Shown here piece after piece: positions 31,480 through 41,910 of a stretch of 64,000 nt of DNA (its first letter is position 1; each line of letters starts with the position of its first letter). The notes under the pieces are model-generated. The model was not told where the DNA came from. It searched no databases and saw only the letters and a program-made list of their open reading frames with translations. The translations under genes and the position numbers were made by a program. Origin of the DNA: Achatina immaculata (lineage: Eukaryota; Mollusca; Gastropoda; Stylommatophora; Achatinidae); assembly GCA_009760885.1 (NCBI GenBank), contig CM019715.1:21163003-21227002 (forward strand). The letters are read 5' to 3'.

Positions 31480-32580
31480 CTGCTGGCGAGACTCTTCGAA
31501 TGCCGTGCATGGAGTGAAGATCCTCCCGATCAAGGAAGAAACTGCGGAAAAGAAATAAAGGTTGCTGTGCGGCGCCAATGTGAAAAGGTGAAGGAAAGGA
31601 TGAAGTGAAGTTTAATCGGTATGTCCAGTAATATCGCTGCGAAAGCTACACATACTACGGCACCTCTGCTCTAGAGGCCGGCCACGTCCGAAACACACCT
31701 ACACTGGTGAAATATGCCTACACCGGCACACACCAGGGGTGGAACTTGATGGCTAGACATGTCACCCCACCTCCGCTCTAGAGGTCGGTCACGCCCGATA
31801 TACACCCATACTGGTGAAATATGCCTAAACCGGCACACACCAGGGGTGGAACTTGATGGCTACGCGTGTCACGGTACCTCTGCTCAGGAGGTCGGTCACA
31901 TCCCAAACACGCCCATACTGGGATAATATGCCTAAACCGGCTAAACCCTGGGGTGGAAGTCACTAGTGGTGAGGATTCATCCTCCTGGACAAAAGCTCCA
32001 TCCTGGTCACAACTAGGAAGGGTAGCGGCCACGACCACAAAATGCTGAAGTCGGAGACACTGGACCAGGGCAGTCTAGATAGGCAACCACCTCTCACCCG
32101 GCGGGGATGTTTGCGTATCCTAATCACGCTGAGGTTTTCCGGTGAGAAATTCCAACACTGGACTGGATGGGCAACCACCTCTCAGCCGGCGGTGATACAC
32201 GGGTATCTCAAAACACGTCGAGGTTTTTCGATGAGAAGGTCCAACTTTGGCCTGGGTGGGCTACCACCTCTCACCCAGCGGGGATATACTGATATCCAAA
32301 ACACGTCGAGGTTTTCCTGTGAGAAAGTCCAACTCTATCCTAAACTGGTGCAACGAAATCCACGGTGTCACGCAATCCCGCTTCTGAGACCCACCAAGAA
32401 TACAGGCTCAGGCCCTGAGATACTCTGAACCTCTTGTGGTCCTCTCAGGGATTTCGTATGGTCCTTTCGGGGACCACACGGGGGACCACGGGACTTAACG
32501 AGGACCACAAGCGTAAATTCAGTAGGATCACAGGGCGGTCTTGGTGGCAGAAGCGAACGAAGAAGAAGAAGAAGAAGAAG
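31480..32580 (+). mobile_element. Repeat A, copy d
   Basis: Near full length, beginning CTGCTGGCGAGACTCTTCGA. It carries three internal units around CCTCTGCTCTAGAGGCCGG-type sequence and three to four around CACCTCTCACCCGGCGGGGA, and ends with (GAA)n at 32560-32581. No long ORF. It truncates the rRNA fragment. Confidence 0.85.
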
Positions 32581-32589
32581 AAAATATCA

Positions 32590-32596
32590 ATGTCTC

Positions 32597-32636
<40 letters not shown>

Positions 32637-32637
32637 A
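32590..32637. repeat. (CT)n microsatellite
   Basis: About 45 bp. Confidence 0.9.
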
Positions 32638-32684
32638 GTTCCGTTCATCCTCTCTCACCTTCCTAAGGTCATTGCTTCATGTTT

Positions 32685-33240
32685 GATAGTCATTTATATG
32701 TGTATGTAGTTAGTCATGTATATGTGTATGTAGTTAGTCATTTTTATGTGTATGTAGTTAGTCATGTATATGTGTATATAGTTAGTTATTTATATGTGTA
32801 TGTAGTTAGTCATGTATATGTGTATGTAGTTAGTCATGTATATGTGTATGTAGTTATTGATGTATATGTGTATGTATTTAGTCATGTATATGTGTATGTA
32901 GTTAGTCATGTATATGTATATGTAGTTATTGATGTATATGTGTATGTAGTTAGTTATGTATATGTGTATGTAGTTATTCATGTATATGTGTATGTAGTTA
33001 GTCATGTATATGTGTATGTAGTTATTCATGTATATGTGTATGTAGTTAGTCATGTATATGTGTATGTAGTTAGTCATGTATATGTGTATGTAGTTAGTCA
33101 TGTATATGTGTATGTAGTTATTCATGTATACGTGTATGTAGTTAGTCATGTATATGTGTATGTAGTTAGTCATTTATATGTATATGTAGTTAGTCATTTT
33201 TATGTGTAGATAGTTAATTATTTATATGTGTATGTAGTTA
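32685..33240. repeat. 24-bp minisatellite, about 23 copies
   Basis: Unit GTCATGTATATGTGTATGTA plus GTTA. The unit length is a multiple of three, so both strands are open as an artefact. Confidence 0.95.
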
Positions 33241-33241
33241 C

Positions 33242-33385
33242 TTTATTGTTAATTATGTTTGTTATATGAGCAGCATATTTGTAGAATGCCTGGAACAGAG
33301 TGCATGATAAAGGGCAGAATGTCAGACGGGCCTGCCTGCCCAGTTCTTAACCCTTTTGAAATAAAGATCAATCAGTCAAGCAGTC
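33242..33385 (+). mobile_element. 3' end of LINE family F with AATC tail
   Basis: TGCCTGGAACAGAGTGCATG through AACCCTTTTGAAATAAAG, then ATCAATCAGTCAAGC. A pure 3'-end fragment about 140 bp long. Confidence 0.75.
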
Positions 33386-33469
33386 AGTCAATCCTTCTTC
33401 CTCACTTTCCTGCTACCTTCTTCTCTCCTCATTCCCTCTCTTGTCTTCTCTCTCTGCCTCTCTTCTGTC

Positions 33470-33790
33470 AAACGGGCCAGCGTGGCCAATTCGTCACCCT
33501 TTGTATTAGAAATTTCAATCAATCGATTGGTCAATCAATCAATCTTTTTTCAATATCTGCTTGAACTCAGTTACATGCTTTCTTAGGACTTATAATATCC
33601 TCACAGTTTCAGACAGTTTGGCATTTTATATTTTATTCATGCGTGTTCTGTATTTAGTTCAGTTGTACCAAAGTGAATGTTTACAACAGAGTGAAAGTTG
33701 AGAAATGATGGACAGAATATCAAATGGGCTGGCGTGTCACGTCTTCATCTTTTAGAAAACAGTGTTCGTTCTTTCTTTCCTCAGTTTATC
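33470..33790 (+). mobile_element. Further LINE family F 3' tails (degraded)
   Basis: Two more eroded tails: 33470-33548 (AACGGGCCAGCGTGGCCAAT then a CAATCAATC run) and 33640-33760 (ACAACAGAGTGAAAGTTGAG then GGGCTGGCGTG). Confidence 0.55.
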
Positions 33791-33864
33791 TTCTTTTCAC
33801 TTTCTCTCTTTCTCATACTCATGTGAATGGCGAAGTGAGTGAGATATGATTAACCTCGAAAAAA

Positions 33865-34000
33865 TTCTTCTTCTTCTTTTTCTTCTTCTTCCTCCTCCTC
33901 CTCATCTTCTTGCTCTTCTTCTTCCTCCTCCTTCTCTTCTTTCTCTTCCTCCTCCTCCTCATCTTCTTCCTCCTCCTCTTCTTGTTCTTGTTCTTTTTCA
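33865..34000. repeat. Pyrimidine-rich (CTT/CCT)n tract
   Basis: About 135 bp of almost pure C/T on the plus strand, imperfect trinucleotide repeat. Confidence 0.9.
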
Positions 34001-34154
34001 TTTTCGTATGCTCAGCTTTCTAAAGAGGAATTCGGGTGACCTCTACCCTGCTGTCAGGTGGAGGTATTCGTAGGGGCCCTAGAGTTTCTTCTTCGTGCTT
34101 CTTCGGAGCCGTACCTGGGCTCTGGGGTCTCTGTACAGAATGGTACGCTACAAC

Positions 34155-34505
34155 TGTCTTAGAGCAACACACTACATTTGTCTAGAAGAGCACACTACAA
34201 CTGTCTAAGAGTAACACACCGCATTTGTCTTAGAGCAACATACTATATTTGTCTAGAGCAGCACACTATAACTGTCTTGGAGCAACACACTACAATTTGT
34301 CTAGACCAGCACATTACATTTGTCTTATAGAAGCACACTACATTTGTTCATAGCAGCACGCTACATTTGTTTATGGCAGCACACTACATTTGTTTATGAC
34401 AGCACATAACATTTGTTTATGGCAGCACGGTACATTTGTTTAGAGCAGCACACTATATTTGTCCAGAGCAGCACACTATATTTATCTAGAGCAGCATACT
34501 ACACT
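34155..34505. repeat. 23-bp minisatellite
   Basis: About 15 diverged units like CAGCACACTACATTTGTTTA plus a few bases. Confidence 0.9.
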
Positions 34506-34574
34506 TCTAGCTTAAATTTCAGTTCTGTTTCAGAACTGGTTAAATCTACTTTGCGTAGATTTCGACTTCTTTAT

Positions 34575-35240
34575 CATTCAATCTCTTTGGCTGCTGTTTC
34601 GCCAATCTGTCTCTTTGGCTGCTGTTTCGCCAATCTATCTCTTTGGTTGCTGTTTCGCCAGTCTATCTCTTTGGTTGCCTCTTCAGCAATCTTTCTCTTT
34701 GATTGTTGTTTCACCAATCTATCTCTTTGGCTGCTGTTTCGCCAATCTGTCTCTTTGGTTGCCTCTTCAGCAATCTTTCTCTTTGATTGTTGTTTCACCA
34801 ATCTATCTCTTTGGCTGCTGTTTCACCAATCTGTCTCTTTGGTTGCCTCTTCAGCAATCTTTCTCTTTGATTGTTGTTTCACCAATCTATCTCTTTGGTT
34901 GCTGTTTCACCAATCTGTCTCTTTGGTTGCCTCTTCAGCAATCTTTCTCTTTGATTGTTGTTTCACCAATCTATCTCTTTGATTGCTGCTTCAGCAATAT
35001 TTGTTTTTGATACCTATTTTTAGCAATCTTTCTCTTTGATCGCTGTTTCACCAATCTATCTCTATTGTTGCTGTTTCACCAATCTATCTCTTTGATTGCT
35101 GTTTCATCAATATATCTCGTTGGTCGCTGTTTCATCAATATATCTCGTTGGTCGCTGTTTCATCAATATATCTCGTTGGTCGCTGTTTCACCAATCCATC
35201 TGTCTGATTCCTGTTTCACCAGTCTATCGCTTGCGCTGTT
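34575..35240. repeat. 28-bp minisatellite with 84-bp higher-order repeat
   Basis: Three 28-bp subtypes (TTTGGTTGCCTCTTCAGCAA, TTTGATTGTTGTTTCACCAA and TTTGGCTGCTGTTTCGCCAA types) recur in fixed order, making an 84-bp trimer repeated about four times at 34660-34990. Less ordered monomers flank it. Confidence 0.9.
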
Positions 35241-35244
35241 CAGC

Positions 35245-35590
35245 CATTCTCTTTAGAAACAACTTTTTCATATATTTCTATACGCCAGTTCTTTGGAAGA
35301 TTTTATAAAAGTCCTAAAAACTTAGAATCTATGTTCCACTTCGATCTTGGTCAAGGAAGACACATTAATCTTATACATTGCCTGCTCAAATCTGGTCCAT
35401 GTAATTTTTTTCCTTTCGCTGTTTATAGGTTTTTTAGTGTTGTTGTTGTTGTTGTTAATATTATCATTAATTTTAAAACTGCCGCCGAACCAACCCACAA
35501 CCTTCCTACAGTCATTTCATAAGATGCAACCTTAAGAAATAAGTGTCTTTTTTTTCTACCTCGTGAGAAAAGTGTTGTGAAAAGGGAACA
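35245..35590. other. No gene seen
   Basis: AT-rich, with a (GTT)n tract near 35438-35456. Confidence 0.4.
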
Positions 35591-35594
35591 AAAA

Positions 35595-35890
35595 ACGTAA
35601 TTCCTTCCTTTAACGCCGGATCTTAAGTATTCGCCTGCTTCAGTTAAACGCCCGGGGGTGGGGGTAAAATCCTCCCATGATGTTTCGAATAAAGGCATGC
35701 CTCAGATAAAAGCCGGATCTGAAATAAGCGGCGGTTCGGTATATCGTCCCTGTCTTTCTTTGGATGGACGTACGGTATATGCTAATACCGATGCTGCAGA
35801 ACTGTACTTGGCATTGTGCAACTAAACGCCTGCCTTGAATAGACGCCGGGGTGAAGTAAACGGCGAATTACGACGACAATTTTGTGAATA
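35595..35890. mobile_element. Possible pogo-like DNA transposon remnant
   Basis: Several ACGCC / AAACGCC / AGCGGCGGTTCGGTATA-type blocks in both orientations, as in pogo-superfamily ends with TAAACGCCG-like motifs. No transposase and no clear target duplication. A G-homopolymer follows at 35895-35910. Confidence 0.35.
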
Positions 35891-35989
35891 AATGGGGGGG
35901 GGGGGGGGGAAGGGGTGTGTTTATTCAAAGAAATGCGGTACATTAATGCTACAAAAGATTATGTCTGGAATACAAGTGTTTCTTTTTTT

Positions 35990-36180
35990 TTTCTATTTAA
36001 CTTTTTTCCGCCAAATCATCATCATGTGCCTTCTCCAGAACGAAGGTTGGCGGTAAAGAATCTCCAGTTCCCTCGGTCCCTCGCCTTGATGGTGCACTCA
36101 GCCGGGCTGTGTCCTGTCCATTCTCGTATGTTAACTTCCCATCCACATGTTGCTCTTTCTTTTTTCTCCTCCGTCAAATG
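35990..36180 (-). repeat. Possible LINE 3' end
   Basis: AATCATCATCATGTGCCTTC and the following 150 bp parallel the layout at 24238-24360 (ATC tail, then GC-richer 3' UTR). Family not recognised. Confidence 0.3.
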
Positions 36181-36199
36181 CAGAACCTGTAAATTAGAG

Positions 36200-37255
36200 A
36201 CTGTCAGCGGTGAAGAGAAATAGTCACAAAGTTACAGTCATTTTGTAACAAGTAACATTCAAAGTTTGTGTGCACGAGCCTTGCTGTGCACAAAAAGATG
36301 TCACTTGTGAAAACAATGTGCTGCGGGTATTGTTATGTGAAGACATTGTGAATGTTCTCCATCTACTTCATACCTCCTCCTCCATCTCCTCATTGAGCTC
36401 TATGTTAATCAGCCCATACTGCCACCATACAGCTGTGACAGTAGAAATACTCATTATGTCACTACCAGCTGCGGTAGCTGAATTAACTGGTGCATTCCAA
36501 TAAAATGAGAAATGAGCAGAGATGTTACTGTAAAAACGGAAACTGATAAAAGATTTGGTACAGTTTGGACTGACTATACAGAAAAAAAAAAGCGGAAAAC
36601 TGGCGTTTGTCAAACAGAAATCTTCATTGAGAGATATTACAGGATGAAGTAGCGGCGACACCTGACCAAGATAGGGCGGAAATATGCGTAAAATAATCAA
36701 TCAATCAAGTGCCAGGCCGCGTGGCGTAGACGATCGTATCTCTCCACATTTCCCAGTCTTTTGAGTTGATTATAAGCTCCGCCGGTGACTTTCTTCCTAG
36801 CCACACTGACAGCCCATCCAGTAACTTCTCTCTGAGTAACATAATAACTTTAGTCTGATCTTAAGGCCAGGAAATACTGATTTACTCTGGTTCTAAGCAG
36901 ATAAGACAGAAGATGGCTTTATGTCAAAGTCTGTGTCTGTTTATTATCATTCTTGAACGCCATCAGATTATCCTGCTCTTAGAGTAATAAGATTTTATAA
37001 GACAAGAATATGAACAAAGTGCACTGAAATCAACCAATATTTCGTCACTAAGGCTTCATGAGATGCTATTGAAATGGTTTCCTTTTCTGAAGGCCGCGTG
37101 GTGAAGAACATGTGCAAAAAAAGTGACTGAAACGTGATGCCATCATCATCTGAAAGCCAATGTTCCCTGAAGATCTACAGGCCAGTTCGTTATCAAGGAC
37201 ATAATTAATGATTTTCATAAAAAATACGAGTTCACTGTTGTTGTACTCTGCATTA
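36200..37255. other. No gene seen (intron of membrane-protein model)
   Basis: AT-rich; no recognisable repeat or exon. Confidence 0.4.
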
Positions 37256-37446
37256 TACAGGGTTATTCATAAGTCCTTGAAACATTTCAAAACTTCGCAA
37301 CAAAGAAACTACGTAACGGATCATGATTATTCTTACGCCAAGAGAGAGAGAGAGAGAGAGAGAGGGAAACCCTTCACGTTTTTTTTTAAATAAAACCCTC
37401 TCGCAGATCTCCCGTGCTTTGCCTCTAGAAGGCAGAAGTAGCAAAT

Positions 37447-37603
37447 ATGGCATTCAGTAAATGTGAGCAGTCATTTTATGTTTTGGAATAGCAAGAACCT
37501 CGTCCGTTATGCCTGTGCAGCGACGATTTCGATCGGATTAACAGAAGGCAGCACTTGTTTTCAACAGTATAAAGAAATGGTACGCGACGTTCTGGGATGA
37601 AGG
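37447..37603 (+). pseudogene. Transposase N-terminal remnant, left arm
   Basis: Begins MAFSKCEQSFYVLE then a stop; other frames continue with VQRRF-type residues. Mirrors the right-arm copy. Confidence 0.6.
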
Positions 37604-37605
37604 CG

Positions 37606-37851
37606 GTGGCTTCGCTGGTAAACTTCTCTAACACGATTCACAGTTTCTTCTCTTGGTCCTGGACGTCCCTGCCGAGGAGCTGTGCACAGACAGCTTTCAT
37701 CTCGGAATTTCGCATACCACTTCTTGATACTGTTGAAAATATGTGCTGCCTTCTGGAATTCCGCTCGAAATCGTCGCTATACAATTACAACGGACGAGGT
37801 TCTTGCGTAATCCAGAGCACAAAATGACTGCTCACGTTTACTGAACGACAT
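37606..37851 (-). pseudogene. Transposase N-terminal remnant, right arm
   Basis: Begins MSFSKREQSFCALD and continues in broken frames to the PRQGRPGPREETVNRVRE block across the centre. It extends further than the left-arm copy, so the duplication is partial. Confidence 0.6.
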
Positions 37852-37924
37852 ATTTGCTACTGCTGCCGCCTTCTAGCAAACCATGGGATCTGTGCGGGCT
37901 GGTTTTGTTTTAAAAAACAAACTT

Positions 37925-37927
37925 GAA

Positions 37928-37979
<52 letters not shown>

Positions 37980-37980
37980 G
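37925..37980. repeat. (TC)n microsatellite in right arm
   Basis: About 46 bp. Its mirror tract in the left arm (37340-37363, GA) is about half as long. Confidence 0.9.
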
Positions 37981-38055
37981 CGTAAGAATAATCATGATCT
38001 GTTACGTAGTTTGTTGTTTATTTGTTGCGAATTTTTAAAATGTTTCACGGTCGTA

Positions 38056-38815
38056 TATATATATATACACACACACACACACAAGCAAAGACTCAGCACC
38101 ATATGACACAGTCATCGATTGTTGGAAATGTGGTTGAAAGTGCCTCTATGAAATATTTATAGAGTCATTCAAGAGAAGGTTTGCTTGCTGGTTTCAGATA
38201 ACATTTAATATCCATTTGCGACACTGATATCATCTGAGATTCCAGATAGCGATAGTTTTTTTTTAATTGGGTTATTTAAAAACTTAACAGTCTTTTGTTA
38301 CAGGGTTTAACGAAGCTGTTGAGTTCATATTTAGCAAAAACATCAAGGAAACTAACTTATGTGCCAAATGATATATTGCAAAAAATGAAACGATATATTA
38401 ACTACCATTCTGTCGCTCCTCTGACGTCACTGCCTTCCCGGCTGCCTTTTCGTGTTTTGTGGTGAGTGACTCATCGGTCCTTCCTGCCCGTCTCTTTGCA
38501 AGTGAGCTTTCCCTGGAAAAATAAAGGCTGCGTTGATTGATGCCGACCCTGCAACTTCACAGCGCTGTAGGGGTCTAGAAATGTGAAGGCATTAACACTT
38601 CACACCCGCACTGCATGCAAATACCACGGGGACATCATTTTAATTTGATGTTGTACTAGCTGAGGCAGTGGAGGGAAGGGATAATTCAATAGTTTCAGCA
38701 TTGGAACACTAACGTGCGCAACATGTAACTTGTTTGTAGAAGTGTCAAATGGTACAGTGAATGAAGAGAAACAAATTGTTGAAGTGACCTATCTTCCTTG
38801 TCTTGTCTTGTCTTG
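38056..38815. other. No gene seen; (TA)n/(CA)n at 38054-38084
   Basis: A TGACGTCA-type CRE palindrome (38421-38428) and an AP-1-like TGACTCA (about 38466) lie in a GC-richer patch at 38400-38560. Whether this is regulatory cannot be told from sequence alone. Confidence 0.3.
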
Positions 38816-38822
38816 TCTTGTG
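38795..38822. repeat. (TTGTC)n short repeat
   Basis: Five TTGTC units just before repeat D. Confidence 0.8.
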
Positions 38823-39160
38823 CTATCTCCCTGTTACTGCGAACTGGTGTTCTTTGCAGCCGATGCTGTAGAGGTTTTGAGGCACCTCATCGTGTCGGCG
38901 TGGGAGCGGGTTGTGGCGGCTACTTTTTCAGACCCGGAGTACAGCTAAAAAAAAAAGCAGGGGGTGTGCAATGCTTCTTTAGCAGACTCCACCACCATGG
39001 GAACTATGGCGATCCCTGCCCTGTTAGCCAGGCTATGCCTGTTACTGGGGGTACCAATAGAGAGGTGGTGCAGGGTCTTGGTCGGCTATGGTTCGCTAAC
39101 CCCGAGGCTAGCATATCAGCTACGGGTCGCTGATTGCCTCATCGGATAGCCTCTTCACCT
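38823..39160 (+). repeat. Repeat D copy, full length
   Basis: The clearest full-length copy, about 335 bp, running from GCTATCTCCCTG to TTGCCTCATCGGATAGCC. It lies about 45 bp upstream of exon 39204-39240. Confidence 0.85.
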
Positions 39161-39203
39161 TTTTTTTTCCTATTTAACAAGTCTCTGTATTTTTGTATTG
39201 CAG

Positions 39204-39240
39204 AACATCTCCAGTGGATTGGTGCAGGAAGCGGAAACAG
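39204..39240 (+). CDS. Small exon of single-pass membrane protein gene
   Basis: A 37-bp exon with a strong acceptor (TTTTTGTATTGCAG, ends 39203) and consensus donor (ACAG|GTGAGT). Read in phase 0 it gives NISSGLVQEAET plus one base, which joins exactly to exon 41141 (phase 1). NIS is a third N-glycosylation sequon. The other two phases would break the downstream transmembrane frame. Found from splice signals and phase logic; no homologue recognised. Confidence 0.55.
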
Positions 39241-41140
39241 GTGAGTGCGCATGCATGGTCCAGTGTTCTCGTTGAATCTCGAAACTGTTTGAAGGATCTC
39301 ATTATAAATGAGATTTTACGTTATTTGCCCCTGTAGTCATGGTCACAGTTCGTAGTAGGGCCATTAATTCGAATTCTGAGGGGATTAAATCAGTTTTCTT
39401 AATTATGGGATGAATCTAGGAAACACAGTTTCTATTGTCTCCTGTATACTGTTCAATTCTTCCTCAGTTGACCAGAAGTACCATCAACAGTCTGGTCCTA
39501 GATATGTAAGGAGAGAACCAATCGATTTCATTCAATCGATTCCTATACTTTAACGCTGACCTGGGTTGTTTCCAGGAATAGTTTTTAAAGGAAGAAAGAT
39601 ATATAACAACACGTTGGGTGCATTATCATATTATTGACGGCACCAGTATAATATTGACTAGTTGTGAACTATTATTCTTGATGACTGATAGTAGAATTGT
39701 TCTTTGGTTTTCTGATCACAATACATCGATGTTTCACAAATATTACCCTTCACTAAATCAGAGGACAGCAAATCCGATGAAATGTTCTCTACAGAATCCT
39801 TTTAATTCTGACAAATAATTTATTCGACTTAGAGTTCATAACATCACTTGTACTAACATGCAATATGACATAATCTTCGTTGGTTTCGTCGTTGAAGCAC
39901 ATCAGTATCAAAACATCATACTCTACATGCAGCATTTCTCAATGTTCTCCTATTTCACAATATTCTACACATTTGATAAGAGGAGAATTCTAAACTCTGT
40001 ATTATATTTCATCTGAAACACGTGGTCAATCAGTTACACGACTAAATCACTGTACTCGAAGTTTCAAAGTAACAAATATTCATATCACTTGAATCACTTG
40101 AAACACAGCTTCAATCTGTCCTGAAACTATTTCTTCAAAACTGCTTTTCCTGAGTATCTATTACTCTAATTGTCCATCTATTCCAACTGTCGTTACCTAC
40201 GTCTTCTTTCTCTCTCGTGTCTTTTCTGGCTTGTGTTCTCCTTCTGCTGTTTTTCTCTGATTGCCTGTCCTTCTCTCTTTGGGCTCCTTCTTCTGTCTCT
40301 TCTTCATCCTCGTTCCCCCTGTATTTGGTTCCTCTTTGTTTTTTATTGCCTCTCCGCTCACCTTTTTATCTTCAAGTCCAGCTTGATGGATTAACCAATA
40401 AGTATTTTGGCTCCACCCTTCAGATGTCTACTGGTTCCCATGAGCGTTCTGACTGTCCGTCATTCAAACTGCCCCGTGACTTATATGTCGTAAGTCAAAT
40501 GTCAAAAGGGCCACGCCTTTAAATATTTAATTGGTCAGCTGGTCGAGTTGGTCACTTCTTTATTTAAAAACCGTGTGCAATCGCATCACAACGCATGTCA
40601 TCTAACAGGTGTCAAGTGTCAACTCCGTCTATACAATTGTTATTTACCTAAGTCATTATCTTGCTATTTCATGCCGGATGTTTATTGTGTCCTCGATTTT
40701 CATTGTGTCTGCTTTTTCTATTCGTCTTTTCTATTTTGTTTACTCGTGTCAACGTCCAGTCACTGCTTTTTCTATTCACTGTTTCCACTGTTTACTTTTG
40801 TCCGCGTCTTGTTCTCGTGTCATGGAAGTTTTACACCTTTCTCTTCCTTTTTTCGACCTACTTTTCTCTGTCGCTATTCGATCTTACTATTTTCTTTACT
40901 GTATATTTTCATAATCATATTCATCAATAATAGTAATAACAACAATAATCATTACTTACAAGGCCATACTACAGATAGAGCATTGGCCAGCTCACTGGAC
41001 CCCTATGTTCGCCGCTGAATAACAGCTTAATGTTGTTAATATACTTAACTCTGTGTATGTCCCTTATCTGGCAAAAGAAGCGTTTATATTAAACTGTAAA
41101 ATTGTCTGCTTGTTGATGAAATTCTTATTTTCTCTTGCAG
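39241..41140 (+). other. Intron of membrane-protein model
   Basis: AT- and T-rich with no repeat recognised. Hydrophobic open frames at 40170-41018 come from the T-rich composition. Confidence 0.4.
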
Positions 41141-41289
41141 GTCTTTCTCATTTTCTGACTCAGCGTCTGCTTATCGTTGCCTGTGTCGTCGTTGGTCTCT
41201 TCATCTTAACCTGGGGAAGCTACGCCGTTCATAGAAAGTGTCGTAGAAGCAGCTGGAGACAGCAGTACCACAAGGCATTGCTGCTTTAA
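41141..41289 (+). CDS. Last exon: transmembrane helix and basic cytosolic tail
   Basis: Acceptor TTTTCTCTTGCAG (ends 41140); phase 1; stop TAA 41287-41289. After a short juxtamembrane segment (GLSHFLTQR), 41167-41229 encodes a 21-residue hydrophobic helix, then HRKCRR as a positive stop-transfer and a tail of about 20 residues ending KALLL. This predicts a type I single-pass plasma-membrane or Golgi protein. A poly(A) signal AATAAA lies at 41885-41890, giving a 3' UTR of about 600 bp. No signalling motif is obvious in the tail. Confidence 0.6.
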
Positions 41290-41910
41290 GAGAGGTGTTT
41301 ATTTGTGACAGTCATTCATCAGAGCGAGCATTTATCTCACCTGTGGATTCACCAGCGCGAGCATTTATTTCACCTGTGGCATCGCGCCCAGAATCACCAG
41401 CCTGGGCCATATCCAGAGGGAAGTTTGGCTGCAATGAATCTCAGACATTTTTCTTTCGTGAACCGTTATACTCTTTAACTGACCATGTTCAGACTGGCTT
41501 ACTTGATGCCAGGCCATCCAGTGACATCCATGTTTCTTTAATCATCGCTTCCTCCACTTTTGTTCCTCTCACGATGTCATGAACGTCCAACATAATCCCA
41601 GATACACCCCAATGGTCATGTGTCTCAGAAACTGAGGGGAGAGCACCTACGTAGCTGCCACTTACCAATAAGTTATAGTGAAATGAGGAGAAACACGAGG
41701 TGAAGCTCTATAACTGAGACGAAGAACGGGATAAAGGAAATAGTTACACAAATATTAACACTCGAGCCAATTTATGCCCAAGAGTAGGCAGTCATGTGAC
41801 CAGAGGGAAAAAGCCAGAGGATAAAAGAGTAACATCATTATATGAGTACACATGTTGACACGAATGGATTGTAATGTATACTTCAATAAATGCATACATT
41901 AATGTTTTGA
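41290..41910 (+). other. Putative 3' UTR
   Basis: From the stop codon to just past AATAAA at 41885-41890; unique-looking sequence without recognised repeats. A short duplicated segment CACCTGTGGATTCACCAGCG / CACCTGTGGCATCGCG lies near 41338-41400. Confidence 0.45.
41885..41890 (+). terminator. Putative poly(A) signal
   Basis: AATAAA about 600 bp after the stop codon of the membrane-protein last exon. Confidence 0.45.

Larger units (their letters stand above)
37262..38052. mobile_element. Foldback DNA transposon with two inverted transposase 5' halves
   Basis: Left arm 37262-37603 and right arm about 37695-38050 are inverted copies. Each has an outer TIR of about 90 bp (GAAACATTT, CGCAACAAA, ACTACGTAAC and ATCATGATTATTCTTACG blocks), then a (GA)n tract, then the start of a transposase frame: ATG at 37447 (plus) and at 37851 (minus). 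The minus copy continues through the roughly 90-bp centre with RQGRPGPREETVNRV, typical of a Tc1/IS630-type HTH linker. Both frames contain stops. The catalytic domain is absent. Confidence 0.85.

Noticed and set aside
31208..31558. Open frames of about 110 codons in the GC-rich stretch near the 18S match
   Set aside because: GC-rich sequence lowers stop frequency; frames cross the 18S start and repeat A boundary, so they are not a gene.
32679..33209. A 176-codon VYVYVVSH repeat frame
   Set aside because: Translation of a 24-bp minisatellite; the opposite strand is open too.
33819..34001. A Lys/Arg-rich minus-strand frame
   Set aside because: Translation of a (CTT/CCT)n pyrimidine tract.
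40170..41018. Cys/Phe/Leu-rich frames in a T-rich region
   Set aside because: Composition explains the hydrophobicity; no codon bias, domain or splice support; the region lies in an intron of a better model.
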